A stretch of DNA of 64,000 bases from Macrotrachela quadricornifera (Eukaryota > Rotifera > Eurotatoria > Philodinida > Philodinidae): positions 271,923 to 335,922 of the forward strand of contig JAJEKB010020795.1 in NCBI GenBank assembly GCA_022393335.1, given 5' to 3'. Under the pieces are notes generated by a model. That model was given only the letters and a program-made list of their open reading frames with translations, did not search any database and had not been told where the DNA came from. This document shows positions 12,201-25,300 of this stretch, one piece after another; positions within the stretch are counted from its first letter, which is position 1; each line of letters begins with the position of its first letter. The position numbers and the translations under genes were made by a program.

Positions 12201-14769
12201 ATTCAGCTGCTTGTACTTCAAAGATATGTTGATCAAATACACGACGAAATAACTCATTCGAAGTTATTCGATCTGGTAAAAAACCAATTGTTATTTTATT
12301 AACAAAAAATCTTCCTCTTAAACAATCAATTGATATTCTATTCGATTCATATTCACCATCATACCAACCGTCATAAATATCTTTATTTCTTTTCTTCCAT
12401 TTTCCATTCATCATACCTTTGGTTCGTACTACTCCCCAATAAATAGCACAAAATTCATTTAAACTTTGATAGGAATTTTCTTGAAGAAATTTATTTATAA
12501 TTGGATGAATCGATAATAAAACACGTTCATTATAACGCATTAAATTTCTCATAAATATACTTATATGAATTGTTTTCTTATTTAAAATACTATTATCATG
12601 AATAGTTGTTGCTATTATCAATAAAGAAATAACATCTTTATTTGATAAAACTAACGTATTGCTACTATCATTATATATTGAATATGTCATTAGATTTGTA
12701 ATACCAATAATAACAATTTTATTACGTAATGCATTCATTTTATCAGATGAAGATGAAGATGAATTTTGAATAGTTTTCGAAATAATTTCAATCCATTTTT
12801 GACTTATTTCACGACATTTTAAAACTAAATTAATCATTTGATCTTTTCGTGTTGAATTACATATTGTAAATATTCTCATGATAATCATGGTTATAATTAC
12901 TAATATCAATTCATTTTGCCAATTATATTTACAATCTTTTAAATGACGATCTAATCTCATAATTAATTCATCAATAAAATGATCTTCTAATAATTGTTGA
13001 TGTGATTCTGGACACCATGAATAAATTAATGTTGTTCGATCGTTTGTTATTGGACCATATTGTAAAAGTGCATGTGCTATAAGTATAACAACACTTTCTT
13101 CATTTATGGATAATGAATTTAATTCAAGAATACTTAATAGATTCCACCATTGTAAACGATGACCAGAACGAAATGTACCAAATTCAATAAATTCATCTGA
13201 TTTTAATTTCAATGAACATTTAGATAGTTTAGCTATAACTTGATTTTGTACAAATTCTGTATTATCAATAGAAAATTGTAAATTTTTATAATATGAATCT
13301 GTCAATTGAGGTGTTAATGTTTGACATTCATCTTGAAAATTGTTTATTGTAGTTGGAGATATTTGAACTTCGAGACCACTATCAAAAAAATAGCTTTCTT
13401 GAGGTGTTGATTTGATTTGTTGTGAAGTTGAATAATGACTTTCTGTTATCGATTTAGTTCTAGATACTAATTTTACTTTACAGTTATTTAAACCGTTAAA
13501 ATATTGTATTAGATTATATTGATGAGGACGAGCATTTAACCATTCATGCATATTATGCGAAGGATTTGGTTTAGGACGATTAATAAATTGTCAAAGTATA
13601 TCTCGATAACATCGAATTTCATTTGGCATTTGTAATTCAAACATAACAGCTAAAGCACTTTTTCGTTCAGATGGTATTGAACATTCATATATATCGACTT
13701 TAATATTATCTGCTTCTTTTATTATAGTACATCGATTACATTTTTGATAAAAAATATTTGGTTTACATTCACATTTAAGATGATTGATTTTTTTCATAAG
13801 TTCATCATATTTTTCTTTTGCATTATTTATTTCTTGAATTTTTTTTAGATTTTCATTAATTTCTACTGATTGTTCAGCAAAACAAACACCAAAAGCATTT
13901 GACGAATCAATATTACTTAAGAGATCAGGATATGATTTATTATTAAATTCAAGAGAATAATCATACAAATTTCGAGCTTGAATCATATCGTCTCGATTGG
14001 GTAAGACTAAAAATTCGAATAGATTCATAAGATGAGGATTTTTAATAGCATGTAGTTTTAATCGTTTAAATCGTTTATCTTCACATAGTTTCATATGCAT
14101 TAAATGTATAATTGTTAATGATGTTAAAATAAAACGACTATAACCAATTGAATCAGTAGATTGATTATCTGAATAATAAAATTTTAAAGCTGCACCTTGA
14201 TAATCTTCATAAAAGGATTGTAAACTTTTAAAATATTTCCATCTATTTGTCGATTGTAATGAATAATTAATCCATTGTTCTAAATAGGATTGTACCCAAA
14301 TTTCAATATATGTCAATGCTATTCCCATATTATCGTTGTCAGTATTGGTCAAAACCGAACTTTGAGGTAATTCATCATTTTTATGAGGAAGATTAATTAA
14401 TGATCGACAATTATAATCATATCCATCATAGAATTGTTTATTTGAAGTATGAGAATGATTTTTATTAAGATAAGCGTTTAATTTTTGACATGAATGCTGA
14501 TAGATTTCTTTTGGATTTAGATTCAATGGAAGTTGTGATAGATTTTCTTTTGGATTTTTCTCGATAGATTTTTGCCAATCGAAATTTAGAGTAATACAAT
14601 CAATTTTCTGTTTTATTTTTTCTTTTATATTTTGTATCCATGGAATTATATCATTTGAATCAATTGATGATAATGAAATGTTTATTTTATCCAATCGTCG
14701 TACAATCTTTCGAAACGAATGTATAAGACGATCGGTTGATATATGAAAATTTGGTAATTTTTGTCTTGT
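6208..14769 (-). pseudogene. giant DUF3638/DUF3645 P-loop protein, body and C-terminus, with two in-frame stops
   Basis: A single minus-strand frame runs from the edge of the 400-N gap to a final stop at 6208, broken only by TGA at 13591-13593 and TAA at 8005-8007. The frame is identical on both sides of each stop and protein similarity continues through the intervening codons. The DUF3638 part carries QMNMGEGKTSVILPM (Walker A-like, near 9400) and DESDEIL (near 9020). DUF3645 follows, with MAVPFRAKD and FGHPDVAILLTQISYYYKGL near 8500. The C-terminal part has LDEIHTRGTD and GNGLTKDRLVQACMRMRKLG near 7650, then a Glu/Arg-rich coiled coil near 7080. The family is a very large eukaryotic P-loop protein of unknown function. 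Near the gap, coding text (LPNFHISTDRLIHSF) precedes the first long open stretch. Either a young pseudogene or a sequence with base errors; no frameshift was found. Confidence 0.82.
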
Positions 14770-14770
14770 A

Positions 14771-14815
14771 CCGGGTGTCCCAAAAGTTTTGCAACACTTA
14801 GTAATTTCAGAATAT
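14771..14815. mobile_element. possible mariner-type transposon end at gap edge
   Basis: After a TA dinucleotide (14769-14770) the sequence reads CCGGGTGTCCCAAAAGTTTT and on into GCAACACTTAG. This resembles the terminal inverted repeat style of mariner-like elements. The rest lies in the N gap, and no matching inverted end is visible at the other side (15216). It sits inside the DUF3638 gene, so an insertion there would interrupt that gene. Confidence 0.4.
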
Positions 14816-15215
14816 NNNNNNNNNNNNNNNNNNNNNNNNNNNNNNNNNNNNNNNNNNNNNNNNNNNNNNNNNNNNNNNNNNNNNNNNNNNNNNNNNNNNN
14901 NNNNNNNNNNNNNNNNNNNNNNNNNNNNNNNNNNNNNNNNNNNNNNNNNNNNNNNNNNNNNNNNNNNNNNNNNNNNNNNNNNNNNNNNNNNNNNNNNNNN
15001 NNNNNNNNNNNNNNNNNNNNNNNNNNNNNNNNNNNNNNNNNNNNNNNNNNNNNNNNNNNNNNNNNNNNNNNNNNNNNNNNNNNNNNNNNNNNNNNNNNNN
15101 NNNNNNNNNNNNNNNNNNNNNNNNNNNNNNNNNNNNNNNNNNNNNNNNNNNNNNNNNNNNNNNNNNNNNNNNNNNNNNNNNNNNNNNNNNNNNNNNNNNN
15201 NNNNNNNNNNNNNNN
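14816..15215. other. assembly gap (400 N)
   Basis: Exactly 400 Ns, probably a nominal or estimated length. It falls inside the giant DUF gene between the N-terminal piece and the body. Open frames reported across it are artefacts. Confidence 0.97.
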
Positions 15216-15745
15216 GATAATAGTTGAGACTGATCAGGTAAGCGAAATGTAGGAACAGGAAAACAAGAAAAATGTGATTCTAGTGATGATGTTATGGTTT
15301 CTGTTGGTAATAATACTTGCCAAGATGAGATCAGTGGTTAATTAGGAGAATTTTCATCGATTTCAATCAAAATGGCAGCATTTTGAGCATGAAAATACAG
15401 AGGAAGAACATCATTTGGCAATAGCTTTTGTATGGTTGATTGTAAAAGTGCAAAAGAACAATTTTTTGTATCCTGTACAATCGACCAATGTTGAGTACAT
15501 GTTTTAATGATTGATAGAATTGGTAGTTCATTTATTGTATCCAATGATTGAAAGTATTCATTCATACATAGAAGTATTTTGTATTCATTTTCATGATTAG
15601 ATTGAATTAAATGATCAGCATATGCTGAAGATGATAGTCCATGAGGAAGAAATAAATGATTTAAGATTGATTCATTTATTTCTCGTGAATGTAATATGTT
15701 ATTATTGTCTGGAGAAGACGTAGGACAAGCTCTTTGCGATAACAT
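15216..15745 (-). pseudogene. N-terminal part of the giant DUF3638 protein (DUF6606-like), with in-frame TAA
   Basis: The protein begins at ATG 15743-15745. An AG precedes it directly (TTTATAG), so a 5' UTR intron may end there. Early residues NHLFLPHGLSSSAYADHL fit the DUF6606-type start of the DUF3638 family, and AQNAAILIEIDENSPN fits its conserved hydrophobic strand. A TAA at 15338-15340 closes the first 135 codons. The same frame then continues as PLISSWQVLLPTETI and SHFSCFPVPTFRLPD up to the N gap, which matches what the family has next. It is therefore the same gene as 6208-14769, making three in-frame stops in all. The frame across the gap cannot be checked. Confidence 0.72.
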
Positions 15746-18700
15746 CTATAAAATCAAAAAATGAAATGAAAAAAAAATTCTCTAAGCTATTATAACGTTA
15801 AAGTGTTATTTAAAGAATAGGAAATATCAAAGACATAGTTAAAATAAACATAAATTAATTGAATTTAACAATATGTCTATTTCTCTTTTGTTTTCTGCAT
15901 GAATATTATTTACATAGCCGGCATCCTGAAAGGGTCAATACTTGATCTGCATTATCGATTTTTTAAACCGAATGGTCATAGTCAAAATAGAGAAAGAAGA
16001 TATTTACCTCAATTGTACTTAGCAACAATAGAAATCGAAATGAAAGCGATTATATTCGATTAGATGAACGAAAAAAAACATCACAGTGCATGTATTATTG
16101 AAACAGTATCGTTTATAGTGAAACCTTTAATCAAATAAAAACTACGAGATGTCTAATTCGAATAGCCATGAACCATCAACTGCTATTAATCATTTTGGAA
16201 GGGTACCTATTATTTCGAATATAAATAATAAAATAAGATATAAATGTATCGATTAACTTATCTTTTATAAATTGTATAAATGACCACTTGACGAAAAGTT
16301 AGAGACAAAAACCAAAATATTTTTCCCTATTTATCGTTTCTTATAAATGATCTGAATTGAAAAATTTTTTATTTTCTTGCTTAGCTTGCAGAAAATTCAT
16401 CATTTATTAGATTTTAATACATGACGAAACTTCAACAGATACTACTATTGAATTTTAATAGAATTTCTAAAGGAATATAAAGGTTATAGGTTGTATAACT
16501 TGAGCGTTCGGTTAATCAGAACAACTTCTGTCCGAATAATTCGATCTAATTTAGGCGTCGTGGTGCATAGTACCTTCCGAAGAGCCACGAGCAATGCTCA
16601 TCTCTGTGTATACAATAGAATCCAGTTATATTTCCTACAGTTTCTTGCATTTACTAGGCATACTATACTCCCAGTAGTCACTTTTACGATTTATATACTC
16701 ATCTACCCGAAAGAAGAATCAAGCTCTTTTTTATGGAAATGAAAGCTCTGTACGAGTTGAAAAAGTGTACACATTCCGAAAACTTTATTTTTTAGCGTAA
16801 CATGTAGTAAACTAATTATAATGATGGTGTATAGCTTTTTGTATAAGAAGGTACGTCTTGAGAGAAAATGTAGTCTAAAATGTTCGGATAACATAGAAAC
16901 GTAATGATCTATTTAATAATAATAATAATGACAAAGAGATAAGAGCAAATGTACTAAATGTGACGTTCTGTTTCTATTCCGTCTTCGAGTCCCAAATTCG
17001 AATCGGTTTTTATCTAATAAGCTATAATTCCTCTATTAATATTATACTTCGAATTTCTCGAATGCGTAAAATATATCAAGGTATCCGAAAATTAAAAAAT
17101 CGGAAAAATAAAATCAGGGAAATAAAAAAAACATGAAAATAAAAATTTGGAAAAGACATATAACACGGTGGTATGTTTTCTATTTTTGTCTTTTGACAGA
17201 GGTCAAAGGGACATCTATGTATAAGGGTTCAACGATATTGTTGAGAAAGCACCCGATTCTATTAATGATCTCATCGATTACTCTCGAGACCACTGGATGG
17301 AGAAGATAAACTTGACCTATGAAATTTGGTGAATCTCGATGTATGCAACAGTAACTACGTTGAAGCTGAGTAATTTTTCTTTTTATCTTGAAATATTTTG
17401 AAGAAAAGCACTTCTCTTGTTTCGTTCAGGCTGAAACCATCGTTTCAACAAGTGCATGAACAAAACTCATTTTAACATGTGGGTATTCATTGCTTATTTG
17501 CAAGCTGAGGAAGTCGTCTTTCGATAACAATATCTCACGCTCAAAGCGAACTCGTAACAGAAGAAAGCGCCAAGAACAGTGACCATGCAGAAACAAATCG
17601 ATAATTTGGGTACTCGCTTCTACAACGACGACATATATCATGCTGAGCTTCTCGATGGACTCTCACTATCAGTAGCTTGAAAGAAATAAACTTCTTAGTA
17701 AATTGTTTCTCGCATCCTCACTCTTTCTACTTGTTGTGTCCTCCATGGTTAATAAACTACGAACAATTCTTTCCTGATTTTTCTTTTCCGGATTTTTTGA
17801 CAACACTAGTGCGTATATCTAGTTTTTACTCTAGTTCGGACTAAAAATTATCTGACTCTGTCATTCACTATTCAGCCTCTCTTCTTATATCTTTTCAAAA
17901 AAGATTTAAAAAAAAGAAGGAAGGAATGATGCCATAATATCCTTAAGCTCGATATCCACTTCTTTACATGATAATATTCTAGCAGACAATCACTAATATA
18001 CGTGACAAACTACTCTTGACATTAATGAATTTACTATCCTACATAAAACCATATATTCTTGACTTGAGCAATTTGAGTAAATTTGGTGCGTTGAGGCGAC
18101 GATTCAGAAGCGAGCTCTGTAACTTGAAAAGTAGATATGCTTGTGGAAGCCGTCCGTCTAGAGCACACCTGAGTCCATAACAACCGAAACGGGGTTATTT
18201 GAATGATTTTATTTGCAAGGTTTTCCAAATGCATTGTGATTGGAAGATTTACACTGATGTTTACATGATGGTTTGTTGATAGACAGATTTTGGGCTCACC
18301 ATCATTTAGTCCTGGGTGATTAGTTAGATTTAGCCGTCACCCTCAGCCTGTGTTGCTTGATTGCAGACTTTTCGTTCTCCTAATCGAGTTGTTAAATTTG
18401 GTTAGAAAGTTCGTGTCGTCATCCTTACATGACGCTGTCGGTTTGAGAAATTTTGACGTCACACTTAAGATAAGGTTTTCTCTTTGCAAATATCACGCGG
18501 AGCCTCACCAGGTGGTATGAGAGCTGTCGTTGTAAGATATCATGGTAATGCTCACCCTCAACAAATCTAAAAACTACTTCACAATGCAATTATGTTATGA
18601 AACAACTGTGACCATTTTTGAATACCTTCAGAATCTTGTATAAAACATATTAAATAGGAGCAAAAGTTACATTTAAGGGTGACTGCACATTAGCAATAGT

Positions 18701-21700
18701 GCATATACTTAGCCAGTTCTTACCATCTATAAAACAACATATGGGCACGGTTGACAATGTAGTTCGAGGTTACAATAATATATGAACAGAACTGCACGAG
18801 AACAAGAAAAAAAATATGTCAAAGGATATATAGTTCATCTTAGACTAATGAACTCGTTACACCAAATCCACTCAAATTTCTCAAGCTAAAAATATATAGT
18901 TTTTTTTTTCAAGTAACGACGTTATTGCTCTTTCAAAAATGTCTTTGAGCTTAAAAATTCAGAAATTTCATTTAATTACTTCACAGGATATTATGACGTC
19001 TAATTCTCATTATTCAGTGTAAAGATATTATAACTTCTATGCATTCATATTGTTTCTAATAAATGATAGATAGATAGAGAAGAAAAAATTTATTTTTTGC
19101 CTAGCTTATAGTAAATTTATCCACATTCGTCGCAATTATAATGAATGAGAAGTTGGGAAAGAAGTCTTATTCTTTAGCGTATGAAGATGTTGTTAGTGCT
19201 TTTACGCTACATGTATATTATCAGTGGGATTAAGCAACTGCTCATGCCTTATCTCATTTCTAATATTATGAAATTTATAATTTAAATAAATTTTATCTCT
19301 TTCTTTTTGTAAATATATGAGAACATAGTTTTTTCTATTTTCATTTACATTCAAAGTCGAATTAGACAGCTTCTCACAAAAATAATCTACTGAACTAGAC
19401 AGAAGATAACAACAAAAGTTTCTTTTTGCATACAAATATTAAGTGTTATCAATAATAAGCAACGACCTTTGTAAAAAGAAATATTTCACGGAGAAATCTT
19501 TCTTTATTTTGTTTTTTCAAGAGTTTTAGACATCGATAGAAACAGCGATATTCGTAAAGTACGATAAGCGGTGGTTTCTAAAAAGCTACATTTATAGATG
19601 TTTAGACTTGTGTAATTTATTAGAACAACTGAAAAATACAAAGTTTTCATAAGCACATTGAATTAGTTTATATGACTTAGGAAGATGAGATAAGTCGCTA
19701 TTTAAAAGATTCTCTAGGTGCTAAGAAAACTGGATCTCATAATATCCACTCAGTTTTATATCATAACTACAAGTATACGTATCACGCTGTTTGAAGCCGA
19801 CGACAGCTGCTACACACTCATGCAGCTTTTATCAGTAAGCATATCATAACATACAACATTGATAACTATTACCTATAGGGATGAGAGACAAGATTTTTTA
19901 TTCAACATGGTGCAATAATAAAAGCCATTAATTCCAGTAAGCGAGATGTCATCGTGGACTTGTACAAGAACTAGTGATTAATTACATTTTCTTTTAAAAT
20001 TGTGGGTGAGATGTGTTTTTTACTTTCTTCGCTTTCAATAAATCGAAATTTAAATCACTTAATTAGATTTTCTGCATATTCTTACTTCTCCAAAATATAT
20101 CCACAGAACGGTAGCAGAATTAAGCATATCTGTTCACATAATCTCGCTTTCTTCTCCGTCTATTTAACTCATATTAGTACAGAAATATCGCATAATATTT
20201 TCGTATGATACATATTTTTACTGTAGATATCAATATCAATATGTACTCTATTCGATCTGCAGAGTAAAAATAGAGTCACAGATATAATGATATTTCCGTC
20301 AGTGTGAAGTTACTTCCAGATTTTTCGGGCTTGATGCTATATTTGTGTTTATGTTTTTTTGTCCCGTTATTAGAAGATATGTTTGACACAAAGGAGGAAA
20401 AGCTCTATATTTGGTTTATACATAATAGATTTATGAATCTATATAATTGTACTGGATAAAAATCACTTTATCATAAAAGATAAACGATGAATTTTTTGTA
20501 CAAATATCGCAGAGGATGCGTCTATTTAATTCGTAGAATAAAGTCTGTTGTATATAGATACAGTCGTCTCATTCATGGATACAGCTTCGAAAAACATTAA
20601 ATATATGAAGTTATTGAAACTTACCTTAGGAATAATAACTTAATGAATATGTTTTAATTGTTTTAAAATATTCTTAACATTTAAATAAAACTCAACGCTA
20701 TATAGCTATATAAACATACTGAAATAGAATTTGAAGTGGGTAAAAACTCAAAGAACGAAAAATATGAAATCTAATTTTTACTGAATCACTATTGTTAAAA
20801 AGATATCACTAAATTCTAGCAACTAACCCATAATCTGAAAAAAAATAATACATTGCTTTTCTACGTTTATGATTACTCTTTAATTTATTGTATCCATCTC
20901 CTCTGTTCAGCATGACAGATGTGCTTTTTTGTCATTTTGTCGCCTAATCAATAAAGAAGACTCACTGTATTGCGTGGTAGATGGTAATCATTTCGACAGT
21001 CTATTTGAACTCATGGTTGGTGCCCGCCCTATAGAGGTTCGGTCTCAACGACATTTGTCTGATCGGATTGCAAAGAATTCTCTAAAACGAGCTTTTTATT
21101 ATAGAAGGTTTTACTGTAAATAATTTGTTTCTTTCAGTTCACTTATAATCAGCATTTTATATTCTATTTAAATGAAAGTGTTCGAATCCCGTTCGGATTT
21201 TGATGCCAATTGATTAATTAGTAAGTGAGATGATATCAGTGTAAATATTTATTTGATAAAAATCGATTTTCAACTATTTTTTTAAAGATATATTCAATCA
21301 CAACTGAAAGCTAGAAAAAACGTGTGTAAATATGTAATTTCTCATGTGTTCAGTTGTGATCAAATTGCGATAGAAAAATCGCACTTGTAAAAGATTACCC
21401 AAGCCAATCTCAGCATGCTTTATGTTTATCAATCATCATTCATCCTATATCAGTAAGTAGGTGATTTATTCGCGAAACAGACTTTTAGAAGTGCGTGCAA
21501 AGCACGAAATTATGATGAATGAATCTTTTATAAATTGATAGAAGATTTTTCAAGTAAAATTAACAATTGAAGAAAATAATTATCAAAATTTGAACTATTG
21601 TTTATAATATCATGGAAGTTCATAATACAATATAGTAATGATCTATAAAAAGGTGAACAACCAAATGTTCATATATTTACATTTGAATAGCATGTTTTCC

Positions 21701-22345
21701 ACCGTTGACAACCAATGCTAATACGTATAAAAGAAAACAGCATTCCTAATGACATAGCTTTCGTTCGAACAAAGGATTGTATCAAATAATTTCAAGAGAA
21801 TTTTTTTTTGTTTATCAAAAGTTTGTGTTTCTAGTAGTTTAAAAAAGTCTTAATTTATTTAATTTTCAACTGATACTTGTCGATTAATTATAAAATGATG
21901 GAGACTAAGTAATCATATTCTCAGACAAACAAGAATTGTGACTCTTATTTATATCTATAAACAAGTGTACTACTATTGTTATTCTATGAGTCTAGGATCA
22001 AGTGAACCGGTTATCGAAAAATGTTACTTGTATTTGATGATTTCAAAATGGTTGTTGGTGTCAAAAGTCAATAATAATCAGTTTCTATTCTCTTGACGAA
22101 TATCTTGTTTGTTCTTATTCTCTGAGCACATATTCATCAATATCCAGATTGAGAAAAAACGCTAATTTAAAGTTGTTTTTGATTTTAAAAAACTTAAGCA
22201 AAGATAAGGAAAGGTTTTGTGAAAGCGAAGTGAAAATTTTTCACGGCGATCGAAAAATCTTCTCCATTATAACTCTATTTTCTGTTTTTTTATTGAAATT
22301 TTATTTAGAACAAATCAAAAAAACAAACAACAAACATTTATTTAT
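15746..22345. other. 6.6-kb region without supported genes
   Basis: AT-rich. Only short open frames occur, none with recognisable domains. Small microsatellites ((AAT)n near 16915, GATA-like near 19060) are present. No transposon termini or RNA genes were identified; a TTCGAATCCC stretch near 21182 lacks the flanking tRNA stem. Confidence 0.5.
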
Positions 22346-25300
22346 TTATTTCCAAATAATTATTCGTTTTTTCTCTATATGAACATTGAAAAAATTTGAA
22401 TATTGATTTGGTTTAATATTTTCAATGAAATTATAACTAGTTTTTAAATTTAAATAATGAAGATTAATTAAATTTGTTAAATGAGTAAAACTTTGTTTTA
22501 TTGTTCGTTTTATACGTTCAATTTCACCAGATGTTGTTTCTTGGTAAAGATTTATTGACAAGAATTGAAGATTTGGAAAATAATTTTGATTTAAAATATC
22601 AACATGCGCATCCGTCCATCTTAGAATATTTAATTGAATAAGTGCAGATAATCGAAATTTAGTCAATGCAATTAATTGATCAACATTACCGAATATAGTT
22701 ATTTCATGAAGATTTGGTAAATAAGGTAATATGCGTGAAAGATATGTTCCTGATGTTTTTAGAGTAGTCGAAAGATGCCAACAATGCATAAGTGTTTGAG
22801 GAGTACCTTGAAACAGAGGCGATACAGCTGATTGCCACAGTTGTATTGTAAGGCTTTGCACCTGAAATATTTAATACCAAATATACTTAATAGATTTCTT
22901 TTTACATGTCGATATCTTCTCATTTATTTATTTAGTTGCACTAATCTAACTTATTTATACAAGTATTTCTCATTTGGATAGTCTTTCTGATTGTTTATAT
23001 TGATATATACACCTCTCAAAAACTCCTACTAGAGATATGACATTCTTTGTACTTCATTTGTATGAAACATGATCTAACAGAAATGTTGAAGAATCCAGGA
23101 ATAAAATTCTGAATCATTTCTCACAGAGTACGACCGATATTTTAATTAAGTAAACACTCTTTAATTAGTGAATTATCCATCGAAGACCGCCGTCGGCATT
23201 ATGAAAAATTTTCTCATTTTAAAGAAATCAACTCGAGCAAGTTTCCGTTCAGTTACATTTGTTATTAAACCAAATAAAGAATACTCTAATAATTCTAATA
23301 TGAATCGATACGTTTAAATATCGAGACTTGAGAAAAATGTATGAACTTACTTTTGGAAAACATTGAGTTAAACGAGCAAATTCGCCAATATTATTTTCAT
23401 CTTTATCAAGTATAATTAAAGCTTTTTTAATGGAATGATCACTTTTTATAGTGTCCATTTCATTATAAAGTTCAAGGCTATAATTATATTGTTTAAGCCA
23501 TGGAAGTGTATAAAAAAGTGATTGTTTCAAAACTGGATCAAAACTCCATTTTGTTCTTGGCCAAAAAGAACTCTTCCATCTGAAAAAAACAAACATATTC
23601 TTTTTTTTACTGACTAATTCTTTGTAATGCAGATGCAATAACTTACAATTCAAGAAAATATGAACATCATAACCAGCTTACAACTGATTAATTGTAAGCA
23701 TAATATTCTCAATATCTATTTCGGCTAGAAGTCAATTAACTGATTCTTATGCATGTACAATAAAGATCCTCAGATAGTAATCTTTATCATGATCGAATTC
23801 AAGTTCTATTTCGAATTTAAAAAGATTAAATCAATACACTCTAACAAAGACAATGAAAGTATGACAGAACGTGAATAACTAAGGAACAATATACAATATT
23901 TTTGAAGTAGCTGCCATTTCCAGTATGCAAAGCTTCTGAAAGTGTTATGAGACGAATTTACTTTCGAGAAATTATATGGTTCGAGATTCGATGATTTTGT
24001 GATTTATTAAATACAAATACCTTTACACAACATGATGTTTTACCTGTTTTCATTTGGTTTTTCATGACATTCAGTAATGAAAAGACGAAAGGAGATGTCT
24101 TTTAATTGACTAAGAATTTGTAAGGTATTTGATAGATAATCTGCTGCTGATGAATTCCAGTTTTCATCATCTATTCCAATGTATCGATAAAGATCATCAG
24201 GTGATGATGCCCATTTAACAACATAATTAAAAAATAACGTATGTAATTGAATCATTGCTTGAACAAGACGCACAAATATTGACCAAGGTATTCTATTTAT
24301 TCGACTACTAAACATGAAATCTTCAATATTAGCCAAACTGTTCATTTCAACAGATTTTATCATTTGTAATAATCGCAGATTCTCTACTCCAATGTTATTA
24401 TACTCGTCATCTAAATGGATTTTGAGATGTTTCAATTGAGGCATATGCACAGTAAACAGTAATAAATCAGATAATTTTGTAAAATAAGCGGAAAAAGTTA
24501 ATAACATACAAGGATTCAAGGAGAATGTCATTTCTGAAGTAAGAGTTGTATCACATATAAATGATTGAAGACGATGCAAATATTGCTTGAAAATAAGATA
24601 AATACTTGTATCCTTTATATCAATTAATGTTAAATGAGTCAGTTGAGTTGCTTGTTCAAAAATATAAATAAGATCTTCTTTCTTAACAATAAAAAATAGA
24701 TAAAAACACAAAATTGAATGTACTGAATAATGCAGAAAGTAAAAATGTCGAAAAGTTTCAAGCTAGTGTAAGGTAAAATCTTAGTAGATTTGATATTGTA
24801 AGAATGTTCGCAAGACAATCAGTAGTGTCAAACTTGAAAACTGAACTTAAGTATTCAGGATCCCAATTCTTCCCCTCACTTTGGTCTTTCTCAACACTGC
24901 TCTTTTCTTGCCCTCACTCTGGTCTCTCCTCATCACCTTAGTATCTTCTCTCTCACCCTGGCCTCCTCCTTCTCTTCATTCTGATTCCTCCGCTTCAGTG
25001 TGGTCTCTCCCCATCCCTCACTCTGGTCTTTCTTCCTCACCTTCACTCTTGCCTCACTCCTCATGTTGCTCTACTCCTCATCCTCATTCTGGTCTTTCTT
25101 CTTTCGTCTTAGTATTTGAATACTTAAATAGTTGAAATTCAATTTTTCAACTTTCAAATATTCGATAATTGAAAGCAAGTTTCAAGTTTGACATACACGT
25201 TTCTGACAACAGTAACACTAATAACAACTCATCCCTATCATCTTCGAACTTTTCGATATTTTTTTTTCGACAATAATCAGACATACCTACAAAATTAATT

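Noticed and set aside
14761..15252. Open frames spanning the N gap on the plus strand
   Set aside because: They exist only because Ns contain no stop codons; no real coding evidence.
21175..21200. tRNA-like T-loop text TTCGAATCCC
   Set aside because: No complementary T-stem, anticodon arm or acceptor stem around it.
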